Positions 13,201 to 25,433 of a stretch of 64,000 bases of DNA are shown here, piece after piece. Made by a program: the position numbers and the translations under genes. Source of the stretch: Zygnema cylindricum (Eukaryota > Streptophyta > Zygnematophyceae > Zygnematales > Zygnemataceae); contig JBBHKE010001188.1 of assembly GCA_037447655.1 (NCBI GenBank), positions 298,132 to 362,131 of the forward strand, given 5' to 3'. How positions within the stretch are numbered: position 1 is the stretch's first letter; every line of letters starts with the position of its first letter. Under the pieces are notes generated by a model. That model was not told the DNA's origin. It was given only the letters and a program-made list of their open reading frames with translations, and searched no databases.

Positions 13201-16200
13201 GGCCATTTTAGAATGAAAGCTTTTAAGATCTTTTTGCTTAATTTATCTGAGGTTCTCTGCAGATGTAACTGAAAGGACCCTATTTTGCTCCTTTTAAAGT
13301 GTGGCAATGCTTCATTATGATACAGTGTATTGAGCAAAAAACTAGAAGGTTGCATTTTTAGCCTATTGCTGTAGGCTTTTTTATTATGCTTTTGTATGGA
13401 AATTAGTCTGTTTGACTCTTTGCACTTCTCACTCATTTACCAATAGCTACCTCAGTCTTTTTTGTATTATCTCTTTATTGCTTAATGGCAAATCTACATT
13501 ATTTGCATTAAATGATTTTCTTCTAACGCAAGTCCTCCACGGAACTTGATTGCTGTTTCAATGTGTTTCACTAAACTTTCAATTTTGAGTTGTTTTTTCT
13601 TTATTTCTGGGCTCCGTCATTGCTTTCCCTGCTGCTATAACCACCAGAGAACTGAAGGGCTGATTGTATGTGCATATGATGCCTGACTTTTTTTCTTTTT
13701 TTTTGCTTCCTATGATGTAGCCATTGGCAAGTAAGGAGACCAGCGCACATCAACCCAGTCCAGTTGAAGACAAGTCATTGGTTGCTCTATTGGGTGACCT
13801 TATTGTACCACCCACTGAACTGGTGGGCTTGCCTAACCACCTCAAAAATCTTCAATCCTTTCTAGGAAATCTCTCTAAATATATCCCGGAAGGAAACTCT
13901 CTAGATTGATCTAAAAAGTCTCTTCAAACCTTTCCACAAACCTCTCTAATTGTCTTCAAAAAACTCTCGCCTAATTTGTAAGAAACATCTCCAATCCCCT
14001 CCAGGAAATTCTGCAAATTTCTTGGAGAAATCTTTTAAAATCTTTTCTCTCAGGCTATGTTATATCAAATTCTAGAGAAAATGGTCGATTTACATCAATG
14101 CAAGATTGTAGCACTCTTATCAGGATGGTGCAGTCTGTGCTGTGATAGTGTTTTTAAACTGGAGATAGTTGGAAAATGTAAATTCAAGCTCATAGTAAAG
14201 ATTGAAAATCATGAATTAAGTCACTGGAGTTTTGCTTATTGATTTTTTCTTTTCTGGCAACTGTATGCTCCATTAAGAGGAGAAGGTGAAATTTCAACTG
14301 CCACTTGTCTAACTAACATTCTTGCGTTGACAAATGGTGAATGTTTACGGAAATGTTGCATTGGAAACTGGTAGAAACACTTCCATGAAGAAGAATGCTT
14401 TTTTTTTTTTTTTTAATGCTGATTTTCTATGGTGGACCTTTTTGTCTGGCTCACAGTTGTCGTGCAAGCCTTTGCATCTGCTGGTGGAGAATGTGGATTC
14501 CACCATAGACGACCTCGAACTTGTCGAACGATTCACAAACGGAGGAGCTTGTGTGGAAGATATTCGACGATTCTGGGATCAAGAGATAGCAGTTGTAACA
14601 TTTTCGTAAGTCTGGGATTTACATGTCTCCTGATCGTTTAACTCGGGTCAATTTTTGACAAAAAATAACCGTTTACTGATGTGTTGAGGAGGAAGTACAC
14701 TTTAGATTATGTTAAGATTTGTACGTTATGAATTTTACACTTCCGATTGATGTGCATGCTATTGGAGCTCCAGGAGCAGCAATACTTTGTATGCGTTTTG
14801 AGTGAAAACATCGCTTCAGCAATGTAAATCTGAAGGGATTTTAGATTTTGTGGGGAATAAGAGCTTTAATTTTTATTTATTTTATGCTTCCTGTTGCTGA
14901 GCACTTCCTTCGTTGAAAGTCAAAAAATGAAAGATTGAGATATACTAAAATGGGTAGTACAACATTTGCATTTTCAGTATCATTCACGTATGGCCATGTC
15001 TTTGGTTAGATTTGATTTGTTTAGGAGGTAATTATTTTACTTGTGTTTTTATTATTTCAGGAGGTTTGAGGAAGCTTTGACAGCACAAGTTTTGAATAGG
15101 AGCTATTCTGGCTCATCTGGGCGGCTCCATTGCTCCCACCTTCTACGTCAGGTAATTGATTCTTTTCTGAAAAGGCGAGGAAGAGGGAGTGAGGAAGAGG
15201 AAGGAGAAGGAAATGGAGACGGTGTGAGAGGGAAGAAGAGGGAAGTGGAGGGAGAGAGCGCGTGAGAGAAGAGAGGATGTGGGAGACAATGGGCGCCGGA
15301 GAGGGAAGGGAGGAAGTGGGAAAAGATGGGATGGGGAATCAGAGGCTATTTTTTTTTTCGTAGGGAAGCCTGGCTCAGCTAAGTACTGCACCATCCATCA
15401 ACATTAGTGTGCCCCAGACTCTGTATGAATCCGGGAAAACTACACAAAATTTGGTGTTGATCAGCAGCAGTTTAGATGGACCAAAAACAACCCTCACAAA
15501 AAAAGTTGTGAAGCGCTATATATTACTCTTATTCAAACTGGTTAATCAATAGCAAGTGAACTGTGCAAGCTGGAGATTGGTGTGTTCACCCTTCTTATTT
15601 CCTGTGTTATTTGGATGCCTTTTGTATTGAAGACCCATATTGTGCAGTACACATCTCAAATATTTGTGTTTTCCATTTCGATTTCTTGAATTGGTAATTC
15701 AAAAATGTTGACCTTTTCTTTGTGTTCTTTTGCATTCCTCCCCTATGTCTTTCAAATCTTTTGCTTAGATTTACGAGCTGTTATCTTTTGATGTTGGAGG
15801 ACTGAAGGTCGAACAGTGCTTCTTACCTATTAACATATCAATTATCACGGTTATTATCCGATTTCAAAAGGGTAGCCAGTATCTAGTACCCAGTTTTTTA
15901 ACGTTTTCAACCACTCATGTTTTGTTTTTGTTTGCTGCAATTCATACAGGATGTAGATTCTGTTTTCCTGACTGGTTGCCTTGTATTAACTTTCTCCTGC
16001 AGCAACCCTCTGAAGATCCTGCCGGAAATTTTTTCCCTCTTACTGCTTCTTCAAATACAGTCACGTTGAATCCGTCCGTCACAGCAAATCCATTCACTTC
16101 AGATCATTCTATCGCATCGAATCTTTCTTTGACATCAAATCCCTCTCTCGCATCGAATCCTTCCATCCCATCGAACCCACCCATCACATCAAATCCTTCT

Positions 16201-19200
16201 GTTTTCAGTAACGTTTCAGGCGAATCTTCTCAATCTTTGATAAATACTTCACAGATCCATGAAGATTCTGGGTTCATAGTAAATCTACCAGCTGCCCCAA
16301 CTTCGAAACAAAAAGCTCTTCCTGTGTTCTCTCTCCAGCCGTCTGCACCTGCTTTTTTCCCTTCGACCCTTACGGATAAAAAATCAACAACTCTATCTAG
16401 TAATTCCATTCTTTTAGAAAAAAAAAAGCATGAGCAAGTCGAGCGACCTCTTCAAAGTTTTCCTTCACAGTTCCCGTCAAAGAGTTTGTCTGGGAAAACT
16501 ACAACTGCAAACCAGTTGAAGGCTGACGCGGAGGAGTTTGTTTTGCCAAAAAACAATCCTGTTAGAACTGCAGAACAAGTTCAGTTTCCTCCACAACTTG
16601 ATGCATTAAATGTATCCCTTACAGGAAAGACTCCAGGAAATATGATGCTAAACATACAAGAGAGAGGTGATAAATCACTAGGAAGAACGGGAGAAATGAT
16701 GACATGGCAACAGATGGATCTGTATCAGGGAGATTGGAATGTTGCTCTTCCAGGAATTACTGGAGGGCTTTTTATTCCAGGCCACCAACCACTTGTTACT
16801 GGACCCAGTGGAGGAACTAACGATGGTATGACTTGGCAACAAATGGATTTGATGTGTAATCCTAAAAAACTCAGCTATTCGTTTGGACAGGTAGTGTTCT
16901 AATTTAATTGTCCCCTGTGCTTGATAGCCTCGATAAAAAAATTATGTCGGGAAAAGCTCTGGGGTTCTGGTGGGATTTGTGGCTGTGCAAGCCCGTATTC
17001 CACTGTTTTAAAAAAGTTTGTCCTTTTAGGGTTTCTTATCAGGGTGAGCTTTTGATGTTTTTCTTCCTTTTTGAGCATTGGATTAAATCACAAATTGATC
17101 CCCGTATGTCAGACTTTCATCAACCATCACATTTGAAATATGAATTTTAAGCATTCGAGAGCAGTATAAATGAACAAGCAGGAGGAGAAAAGTAATTGTT
17201 TGTATTGATGACATTGCAGATTATCGCTGCAACAGAGGAAGAAATTGAGCGTTATCGACAATCTCCACCTTTTTGGCTGAATCCAAAAGAGCTTGTTTGT
17301 CCACACCAAATAAGTCCTCGACAAAGTGCTCTGTTCATGTTTGATCCTGAATCTGGCCGCATTCATGGAATATACGAGTCCATTACCCATGGCTTAGATC
17401 ATGTAAGTGAATGCAACGCATGAACTAACATCTGTGCATCTTTCTCTCTAGCTTTCTTTCGTCCCATCGCATCCCATCCCCTCCCGCCCTGCCTTGCCTC
17501 TTCTCTCCTCTCCTCTCCTCTCTTCTCCCCCCCTCCCTCCCCCCCCTCCCCTCCCCCCCCCTCCCCTCTCTCCTGTCCCCTCTCCTCTCTCCACTCCTCG
17601 CCTCCTCTCCTCTCTTCTCCTCTCCTCTCCTCTCCTCTACTCTCCTCCGTCTCTTCTCTCTCCTCCCACTTCCTGTCTCATTTTATACTCAGGTTATAAA
17701 CTCAAGATTTCTTGCCCGTTTATGAAGCCGCCTTGTCAAGAGAGAGGACTCTAGCACAGATCTGATCTTATTTCCATGACCATATGGGGCCTGTTCAGCT
17801 ATCTCTGATCCAGGGAGGTGGACAGCTTGTACCTGTCTGCTTTCAAGTGGTTATCGACTATCCAGTTTTGCACGAGCGACAGCTCGGTCTCGTGATTCCC
17901 GCCGGACATTTCGAAAAGCATGATTGGGATTTGCCTCTTTATCTTACTGGGGAACAGGTGGGTCTTGAATTAAAGGTCCCCTGTTATGGTTTTAATGGTG
18001 ATTTGCTTCGTTATGCGTGGTTGTAGACATCTCTTAGTTTCTGCAAGTTCAAGTGGCAGACGACTGTGCCCTAGTTATTTAGATTTAAGTCTTGACTCCT
18101 TCACAGTATATAGTGCGGCCCGCACTAGGTACTGAAACAATACTCCGCTAGGTAATTTTAGCCTATTTACATTCTTAACACGGGTCAAACTATTTTATCA
18201 TTAAATTTGAACCACACAAATGATGGTAGATTGTGAAGCAAATTGGTGATGGGACTGCCAATCCATGGGAAGGAACAGTGGGTGTGGGCTCATTTTTTTA
18301 TTTTTTTTGTTTTCATGAAATTTGTAAGTTTTTGTTCCTTGTATCTGAAACGTTTTTTGATAGCATGTCACAATCTCATCGGCTCTGCTCTTGTAACTGA
18401 TGTCCTAGTGTCCTGGCATTGTCATCAGTCGTATGATGGCCTTGGTTTTTTTTCATTCCCATCAAATTTCTCGCCGCCATGACTTATTATAGCTGGAGTT
18501 CTGCTGATTTCAGTTCAGAACCTCTGTCTCAATGAATTCGGTCTTTTCTTACTCTAACGTTCCAGTTGTTTTCTCTGTTTGTTCTTCTAAGCGTGCGGTG
18601 TTGTGAAACTGTAAAAAGACTTTGAAGCCAGTTTTTGACACAAGACACCACAAACCAGATTGATTGCACTAAATCAGTTTGTGGGATGACGTGATTTTTG
18701 CTGCTTTAGGTTGAAGACCTGATGGATTTGTTCGAACAACTATCAACTTCGGATAACGAAAATACCGGTGCAAATTTGAAGGGATCGTTTCTGCCAAATG
18801 TTAATCATTCCAGAGAACAGTTGGTACCAGAATTTGTTGGTCATTCCTGCACCAATGCCCCAGGATTGTCTAAAAAAAGTTGTCAAAATTCAAGTTCTCT
18901 GTCCTTATCGTTAAGCACCTGCTCAGAAGTTTCTCCTTCTGGATCTTCTGTTCCGGAACGGATCTACGAGACAGGTGAGAGTTCCGGAGGAGCATATAGT
19001 CCTCATGTGAATACGAAGAATTCAACTGAACTGGCTGAAAGTCAACACAAGCAGATACCTTTCTCTTCTAAACCCTTGGAAGTTGATAAGAGCAGTAAGG
19101 ATTTTTCTTTGAAAAACGCGAGAGATAAATCTCCTGTTGCAAGGAAAAGTGAGGAGCGTTCATTTGTTTCAGTAACAAAGGAATTTGCAGGATTTGAGGT

Positions 19201-22200
19201 CGGTGGAAACTCATCAAGTGACAAAGAATGGTGTGTTGTACCAGCAAGAAGACATGGCAAGCTTGCTCATACGATTTCAGGAGATAAAGGAGCTATAGCT
19301 TCTGGTCTTCAACAAATCCTTTCGGATGTAGACTTGGAAATGGACTTAGATTCAAACATTAAACATGCGGAATCTTTTGATGCAAAGGCCTTTGGTCAGC
19401 AAAGGCTGGATGGTATTGAGAAGGTTGATTCTAATAAAAATGACAAAGTATTCCCATATAGTAGTGGCTCAAAGGCATTGCAAAGCAATAATCAGATAGG
19501 AGAAAATATTGAAAATGGGCTCGCATATGCACAGAAAGAAGAAATTTGTTCCCAGCAAAGAGTGACGAAACATTTGAAGGAGATAACCAGAAGTAATGAC
19601 AAAAATAAGCAACCAATTTTGTCAAGTCCTCCAGGTTTTCTGTCACGTCCTAGTAGTGCTGACAGTACTGGATCTATGGAGGCACAAGCACCAAAATCTG
19701 TGGAAACACAAAAACACGTGGAAGCAGAAAAACAGGTGGAAACATCAGGACTGGACATTCCTAAGGGAACTATTAAGATTTCTCCAGGGTTTGTTTCTTC
19801 AGAAAATCTCTTTGTACCAGAAGCGACTGAACTTGGTCATTTTAGTTGTGAGAATGTCTCAGTCACATCAGGTCCCTCTCCTAATGTGAGAGGAGCTTTT
19901 GATAGAAATTCTCTGGATAATCCTAAACAAGGAAATGTAGGTAATTCTACTGGAAATTTTGACCAACCTGTTTCGAACCACGTTTCAACACCCACCTCTT
20001 CAGCGACACTCTCGTTGGAGCAGCAGGAAGCCGATATACTTTCAAAATTTCGCCATCTTCTGCCTCTAGTAAGTCCCCTCTGACACTAAACCATCTATCG
20101 CGATTATAGTTAACTTTAATAACATCAGACGGTTTACATGTATGCTTTCCATATGAGAAAAGCCATCTGCAATAGCACTATGTTTCAACCTCTTCCTTTG
20201 AACCTTTCCGTCTCCCTATCTCTGTCACTCTCTCTCCCTCTAAATATTTTCATGAACTCAAGCCTTCTGCTTCCCATCTTTAGTTCATCTTTTGCAAAGC
20301 CATCACACATTTCTCTCTCTCCCATTTCAACTCACTTCTGAGAACTTGCATTGGAGCCTACCCGCTTAATGTGTTTGCAACTTGCATTTGTTAACTAACT
20401 GTTTTTTGCTCAATTTACCTTTTGACAAAAAACTATAGTGATGATGTTAAATCTGCTAGGCTCCCCTCTCTCTTGACTTGCGAGAGAAAAAAAAAATGTT
20501 TTAGTTGTTTTGGTTCTACACCTCCCAGAATTTGGTTGGCAAGTACAAATGCATGATTAAACACACTGTTTTATATGATGTTGATTAAGTGTGCCTCACT
20601 TGTGTCTCCTACTGAACGTTTTCCTTTAGTTGTAGTTTACAAATGTTGCGGATCAAAGTGCACAAAATTACAGTAAAAAGTGCATCAATTTCACTTATGT
20701 TTATTTTTTTCTTGTGCAGCCTATTGTCCCACCTCCTGGGCATTGTAAGCCACTAACTACTGGCCAGGATTCTCTCCCTCTTGATGGAACTTCTGGCCAA
20801 AAAAAACAAGGGACAAGGTCAACTACTACCGGGATGATAATGTCGAGTACCTCAAATATTTTGTCGACTACTCCTCCGTGTTCTTATAATCCTTTGGGAT
20901 TGAAAGAGATTCAAACGACAAGTTCATCATCAATAGTACAAGAAAATCCTCATGGATCCTTGAATATAGCTGTATCGATTCCACATAATATGCAAAAATG
21001 GCCTTCTGTATCAGGAACGTACAGCGTCCCTTCTTCAAAAAGGGAAGAAGTGGGGACTTCTGGGACATCTGGAACGAGATCAAGCTCCAGAGATGGAAAT
21101 TTTCCATGGGTCTATAAGGTATTTTATATCTCTATCACTAAACTGAATGTGGTGAAAGTGACCTCTGTTTTCTTGAAGCACATACTTTTTTCAGTTGTAC
21201 ATCAGTGTTGAATGTGTAAGGCTTCAACACTAGCATGCCTACCCCACTGACCGATCTTAGGTATTTAACACTTCTTTTAGAATGGATATAGAGGTAGTTA
21301 TGATTTGCATGTGCTATTTGAGTATAGTTTTAGAAAAATGAGATGACTGATATTATGTACGAAACAAGTTTCAGGAAACATGATCGTATTTTGTATGTAA
21401 AAGTCAATTTGCGTTAAAATGGTATCATTAAACTGTATTGCCGTATAAAACAAAATCGACCAACATAGAAAAAAGCAGCTCCTTTCAAATGATATCGGAA
21501 AATATAAACTTTGTAATGTGTACATGTAAGTAGAGCTTGTTGAACGAGGCTCTCGATTATGGGTACAAAAATAAAGACACTGAGCATTATAAAACCACAT
21601 CCAAATGCACTTGTCTCCAAATGGGCACCTAGGTGTCCTAATGCTATTAAACTTTAGGCGGAAGATTTATGCACATACCTCTCCTCATTTTTGCAAAGCT
21701 TGCTGTTTCACACGAAAGTTTACATGTATCCATTCAAACACCCCTGTTTGAATCTCACGAGATAGTATCCCTGTGAACTCTGTCCACCATACCTTGTATG
21801 GGTAGCACTACTTTAGGTTCCATTTCGTAATCTCCCACACATAATGATTATGATTGCCAAGAAAAAACTGAGAGGAAAAAAAATTGTTTTCAAGCATCTG
21901 CATAGGCCTTTCTTTTCGTACACGAATTAGCAATGGGGAACAGTATCATATATCGTTGTTAGTGTTGATGTTTTTTCGCAGCTCCAGCTAGTCTTTCTCT
22001 GTGCAACCTCGTCGAATTCTTTCTTGGAAGTAAACAATCAAATGATACTGCTCCACCTGTCAATCATGATGTTGCGGTCACAAGAGGCAATATAGCACCA
22101 AATAATGATACTTTATTTAAGTCCTACCAGAATTATTGGGGTGAATGGTGTATCAGAGTACTCTACATGCCTACTAAGGATTTAGGCACATTTGGGTCAA

Positions 22201-24978
22201 AACCCATGACTCTAGAAGGCAGATCTCACGTTACTCCACATATATTGGAATTAAGAATTTCAGTTTCATGTTTTCATGTTGGAATTAAAAATGTTCAAAT
22301 GGTACTTCATACGATGCCTAGTGCTGTGCTTAGCCAGCTCGTTGATCTTCTAGCTTTTATGATTAACCCCTTTGAATATTTAGTTGCAAAAGTTGTTTAC
22401 ACCACCTGTAAAAAAAAAAAGCTAAAATACAAAAAATAATTAGAAATTGGGAAGTTGTGGGGTTGTTGTACAGGTTGAATCGAAGAGATTTCACCGTGTA
22501 AGAAGCGGACCAAACATACATTTTGAAGATTTGGGTGTATTGCGTCCAGGGGCCCTGGTGGTGGTTGAAGAACAAGATGGAGACTGGCTGAGGTAAGAGC
22601 TCTTTATTTTCGCGCTACTCTTCTGAAAACATTGTTCCTTCTCATAGAATTGGTATTGAAGGTGGTTCTGTACCCAGTAATATCATCCTGTTTTTACCCT
22701 TTTCCCTACTCTGTTATTTTCCCCCAGTAATATCATCCTGTTTTTACCTTTTTCCCTACTCTGTTATTTTCCCTGCTTTCACGTTCCACCTTCCATTGTC
22801 TTTCTTTCCTCCTTTCTCTTACTCCTTCTGCCTTTCCCCCTCCAATCGTTCAACCTTCCCCCTCACTCCTTCCTAATTTGTCCTTTCTATTTCCTCCATC
22901 CTTTTTCCTTTCCAGAAAAAAAAATCCTCGTTTAAGGAAAGAAAAGGAAAGGAACACATGATTTTTTAATACAGAAAAAAGGGAAAGACCTTAAAGGTCT
23001 CTAAGAAATCCAATATATGTTAAGCTGACGCAATTCATTTTTCTTCTCCTCTCCGTCTTGTCGTTTTCCCTTTTCTTTCTCTCCTTCTCTCTTTTCCTAC
23101 TCATCTTTTTTTTCTCGCCTTCCCTTTTTCACGTGAGGAACAGACTGGTCATTCCGGGACATTCTCAGTGCTGGTCTCTCTCAAAGGATGGCAAGGCTGA
23201 TATAGTTTTCTTGAAACCAGTTCCAAAGAAAATGGAGGTAAGACATAATTTCTATTCCCTCAGGCGTTAAAGTTTTTAGAAGGTCGTTAGGAAAAGAAAC
23301 AAAGGCAGGCTGTTATAGCTTCTTATCCTTATTTTTTATGATATATTCTGGATGGAGTATAGAATGGATGACAGTACTGTTCAAAACAGAAGTAAAGGAA
23401 AAAGTCAGGTCGAAGTGTGCAAATTTTGGAGATAAAATAGGCTTTGTAATAAATTTCTATCCTTGGAAATTACTATGACCACTGGAGGATTACCGTATTT
23501 AAGAACTTGGAACTCAATTGTTAATAACAAGAAAACCAAGATATGATTATGGATTTATCATTATCTTTGCTAATTGACACTATATTGGTACAATTCGCAG
23601 AATGACTCATTCCACACTTTTGTACTAAACGGAAATAACTATTTTACTTTGAAAAAAGACCGCTACCCAGAGTTGACGTATAATGTGGTCGCACGTTAAT
23701 GATAGTGAACTGTGTACTTTTCAGCCCTTTTTTTAAGCCTGAGTTTATACTCTTTTGTTCCTCCACAGTTTTTGCCTATTATCAATTCAACAATAATCGA
23801 AGATTTGGAAAAAGCCCAATACTCCACTCCGGGAACACATGGAATTTCTCTCCAAGAAACATCCACTCGAGGCCATCAAGAGGTTTCCTCTCAGTCTACA
23901 CTATCATCTCTCCCTCCGTTTCCTTTACCACCTCATCAGGGCGATAATCCCCCAATTCTGTCTGTAACCAGGAACAGTCATGGAACTGAACTTGTTACAG
24001 GTTCTGCGAAAAGAAAAGGTAAAAAAAAATCTCCAAGCAGTCAAACTCAGAGTAATACTAGCACCTCAGCTCCTGTGTTGAACCAAACCAGAGAATCTAA
24101 AAAGGAAACAGATTCGGGACTCGTTGCGGATAATAGTTCAACTGCTGATTCGGTTTTAAGGTCAATAATGAAAAGTCTTTCTGGACCAGGTCCTCCTCGT
24201 CCTTCAGTGGGAGGATCGACGGTTGGTGGGATAAATGGGGCACAAACTTCATATCTAGGTGCTTTGGGTGTTTCTTCTTCTTTTTCACATTCTTCTACTA
24301 CTCCCACTTTTGTGTCTTCGTCTTCCCAAGAAAGAAATTTGCCTCGACAAAGTGACCAAACAGGAGTCTCCAGAGGGAAATCGTCGGTACAGAGCTCGAC
24401 TTTGGGCTCCAGTCATCTTTGCACTTTTTGTCTTAAAAGCCCAGCCAGTTACCTCATTTTGGATTGTGGTATGTCCTGTCTTTTCTCTCTCCCTTTATCC
24501 CTTTTTCTATTATTCCTTTTTTCCCTGTTTCTCATTCCTGTTCGTAGGTGATAATCCTTTCTGCCTCTTGTTTAATTAAATGTACTTGTGTGAGAGCCAA
24601 TACTCAGTTTCTATTAATGTGATATCAAAATTGATCAATTTTTGTTGCAAAAAAGAATTTGGTTAATTTGAATGACCAAAATTTCCCCGTCTTTTTATTG
24701 TTTTCCCCTTTTCTTTCCTACTTGGTTTCAATTTTTTTGTTAGCTTGTTCGTTTCATCTGCGGCTGGATATGAATTTCCAAAATTTCCCCCTTTTTTTTA
24801 ATGTTTTTTTCCCCCTTTCCTTCCCTACTTGATTTCTTCTTTTTTTTGCTTTTTTGTCGTATCTGTGGTTGCAGCTCATTATGGTCCTTGTGAGGATTGT
24901 CGAAATAGTTTGTCGTTAACTCACTGCAAAGTATGTTCCAAGAAAGTTAAATCTATGAAGCACTTTAAGTGGTCATGA
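7244..24978 (+). CDS. Giant multidomain RING protein (TTC3-type zinc domain, RRM-like, PAM2-like, DCD-like, C3HC4 RING), putative E3 ubiquitin ligase
   Basis: Twenty exons splice in phase to ~2118 residues: 7244-8243, 8668-8714, 9028-9096, 9879-10226, 10881-11015, 11187-11366, 13721-13822, 14457-14605, 15061-15151, 15364-15540, 16003-16890, 17220-17402, ~17799-17957, 18710-20068, 20720-21118, 21982-22029, 22474-22592, 23138-23237, 23769-24468, 24875-24978. Order: acidic 16-84; coiled coil 191-265; zinc domain 270-350 (GCFMMFHASCF, then CLTPDCEG formed across an intron), as in animal TTC3/DZIP3; K/E-rich SEK repeats ~440; RRM-like 630-700; Ser-Asn-Pro repeats ~780-835; PAM2-like LKADAEEFVLP 938-948; two MTWQQMDL repeats (~998, ~1040); DCD-like ~1020-1190; possible Tudor/SH3-like 1763-1851; RING at C2069, C2072, C2084, H2086, C2090, C2093, C2102, C2105. 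Predicted role (inference): RNA-linked ubiquitin ligase. Least certain: the start codon, the exon 10 end and the exon 13 start (three in-phase acceptors). Confidence 0.85.
12426..12829. mobile_element. Foldback MITE with tandemly duplicated left half, in intron 6 of the RING gene
   Basis: A short inverted-repeat element at 12647-12829 begins TACACTGCTCATCG and ends with a complementary CGGTGTA. Just inside the left end it carries the box CGCCACTTAAAACA. The left half plus about 70 bases of flank is repeated once with a 152-base offset (12426-12577 and 12578-12729). The same boxes recur in elements at 45676, 58898 and 62605. No coding capacity, so non-autonomous. Confidence 0.7.
17470..17670. 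repeat. CT/CCTCT-rich tract in intron 12 of the RING gene
   Basis: About 200 bases of almost pure pyrimidine, dominated by CTCCT units, lying between the donor of exon 12 and exon 13. It may serve as an extended polypyrimidine tract. Open frames here are compositional. Confidence 0.9.
22673..22772. repeat. Two-copy 50-base tandem repeat in intron 17
   Basis: The unit beginning CCCAGTAATATCATCCTG occurs at 22673 and again at 22723 with only single-base differences, which suggests a recent local duplication. No coding content. Confidence 0.85.
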
Positions 24979-25433
24979 CGAGTTTCCAAATGTTTCATCC
25001 TCGGAGAAATTTCTTTTCATTTCAGTTTTCGTCTTCGAGAATCTGAGACCGAGCCTCGAGAAAATGTATTGCACATGGATTAGATTGATTGGAAAGTACA
25101 ATCTATGTGCTTGTAAGCCAATGTAGAACAACATCCTTTAATACAGAAATAGTTTTTCTTGTCGAGGAGCTAGTTTTTTTTTTTTTTCCCCCACTGGAAA
25201 TTTGGAGGCAAAGTTGTAATCAAGGAGGCTTGTCTTCTTCTTTTTTTTGTTTTTTTCCCTGATGCCTTTTTTTACTTGTATGGAAGCCTGTTCGCCTGTT
25301 CTCGAATTTTCGACTGTTGTTTATGATGGAAGTGAGGTTTTGTAACGTTTTTGGGGTTGGGCTTTTTTGACTTCTTTGTCACTGTTTTAGTGGCTCGCAT
25401 TGTCCACGTTATTTGACAATTTTCGATTTGTTT
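24979..25433. other. 3' flank of the RING gene
   Basis: T-rich sequence following the stop codon at 24976-24978. It probably contains the 3' UTR and polyadenylation site. No gene, RNA or repeat recognised. Confidence 0.4.

Noticed and set aside
15770-15870. Possible extra exon (IYELLSFDVGGLKVEQ) between exons 10 and 11 of the RING gene
   Set aside because: Boundaries are weak and exons 10 and 11 already join in phase. Not excluded, but not supported.
17494-17754. Pro/Leu/Ser open frame in RING-gene intron 12
   Set aside because: Pyrimidine-rich intron tract. Exon phases join correctly without it.
22030-22439. Open frame continuing past exon 16 of the RING gene (to LAFMINPFEYLVAKVV)
   Set aside because: A strong GAA/GTAAAC donor at 22029 gives the correct phase into exon 17; the longer reading would need a different phase from exon 15.
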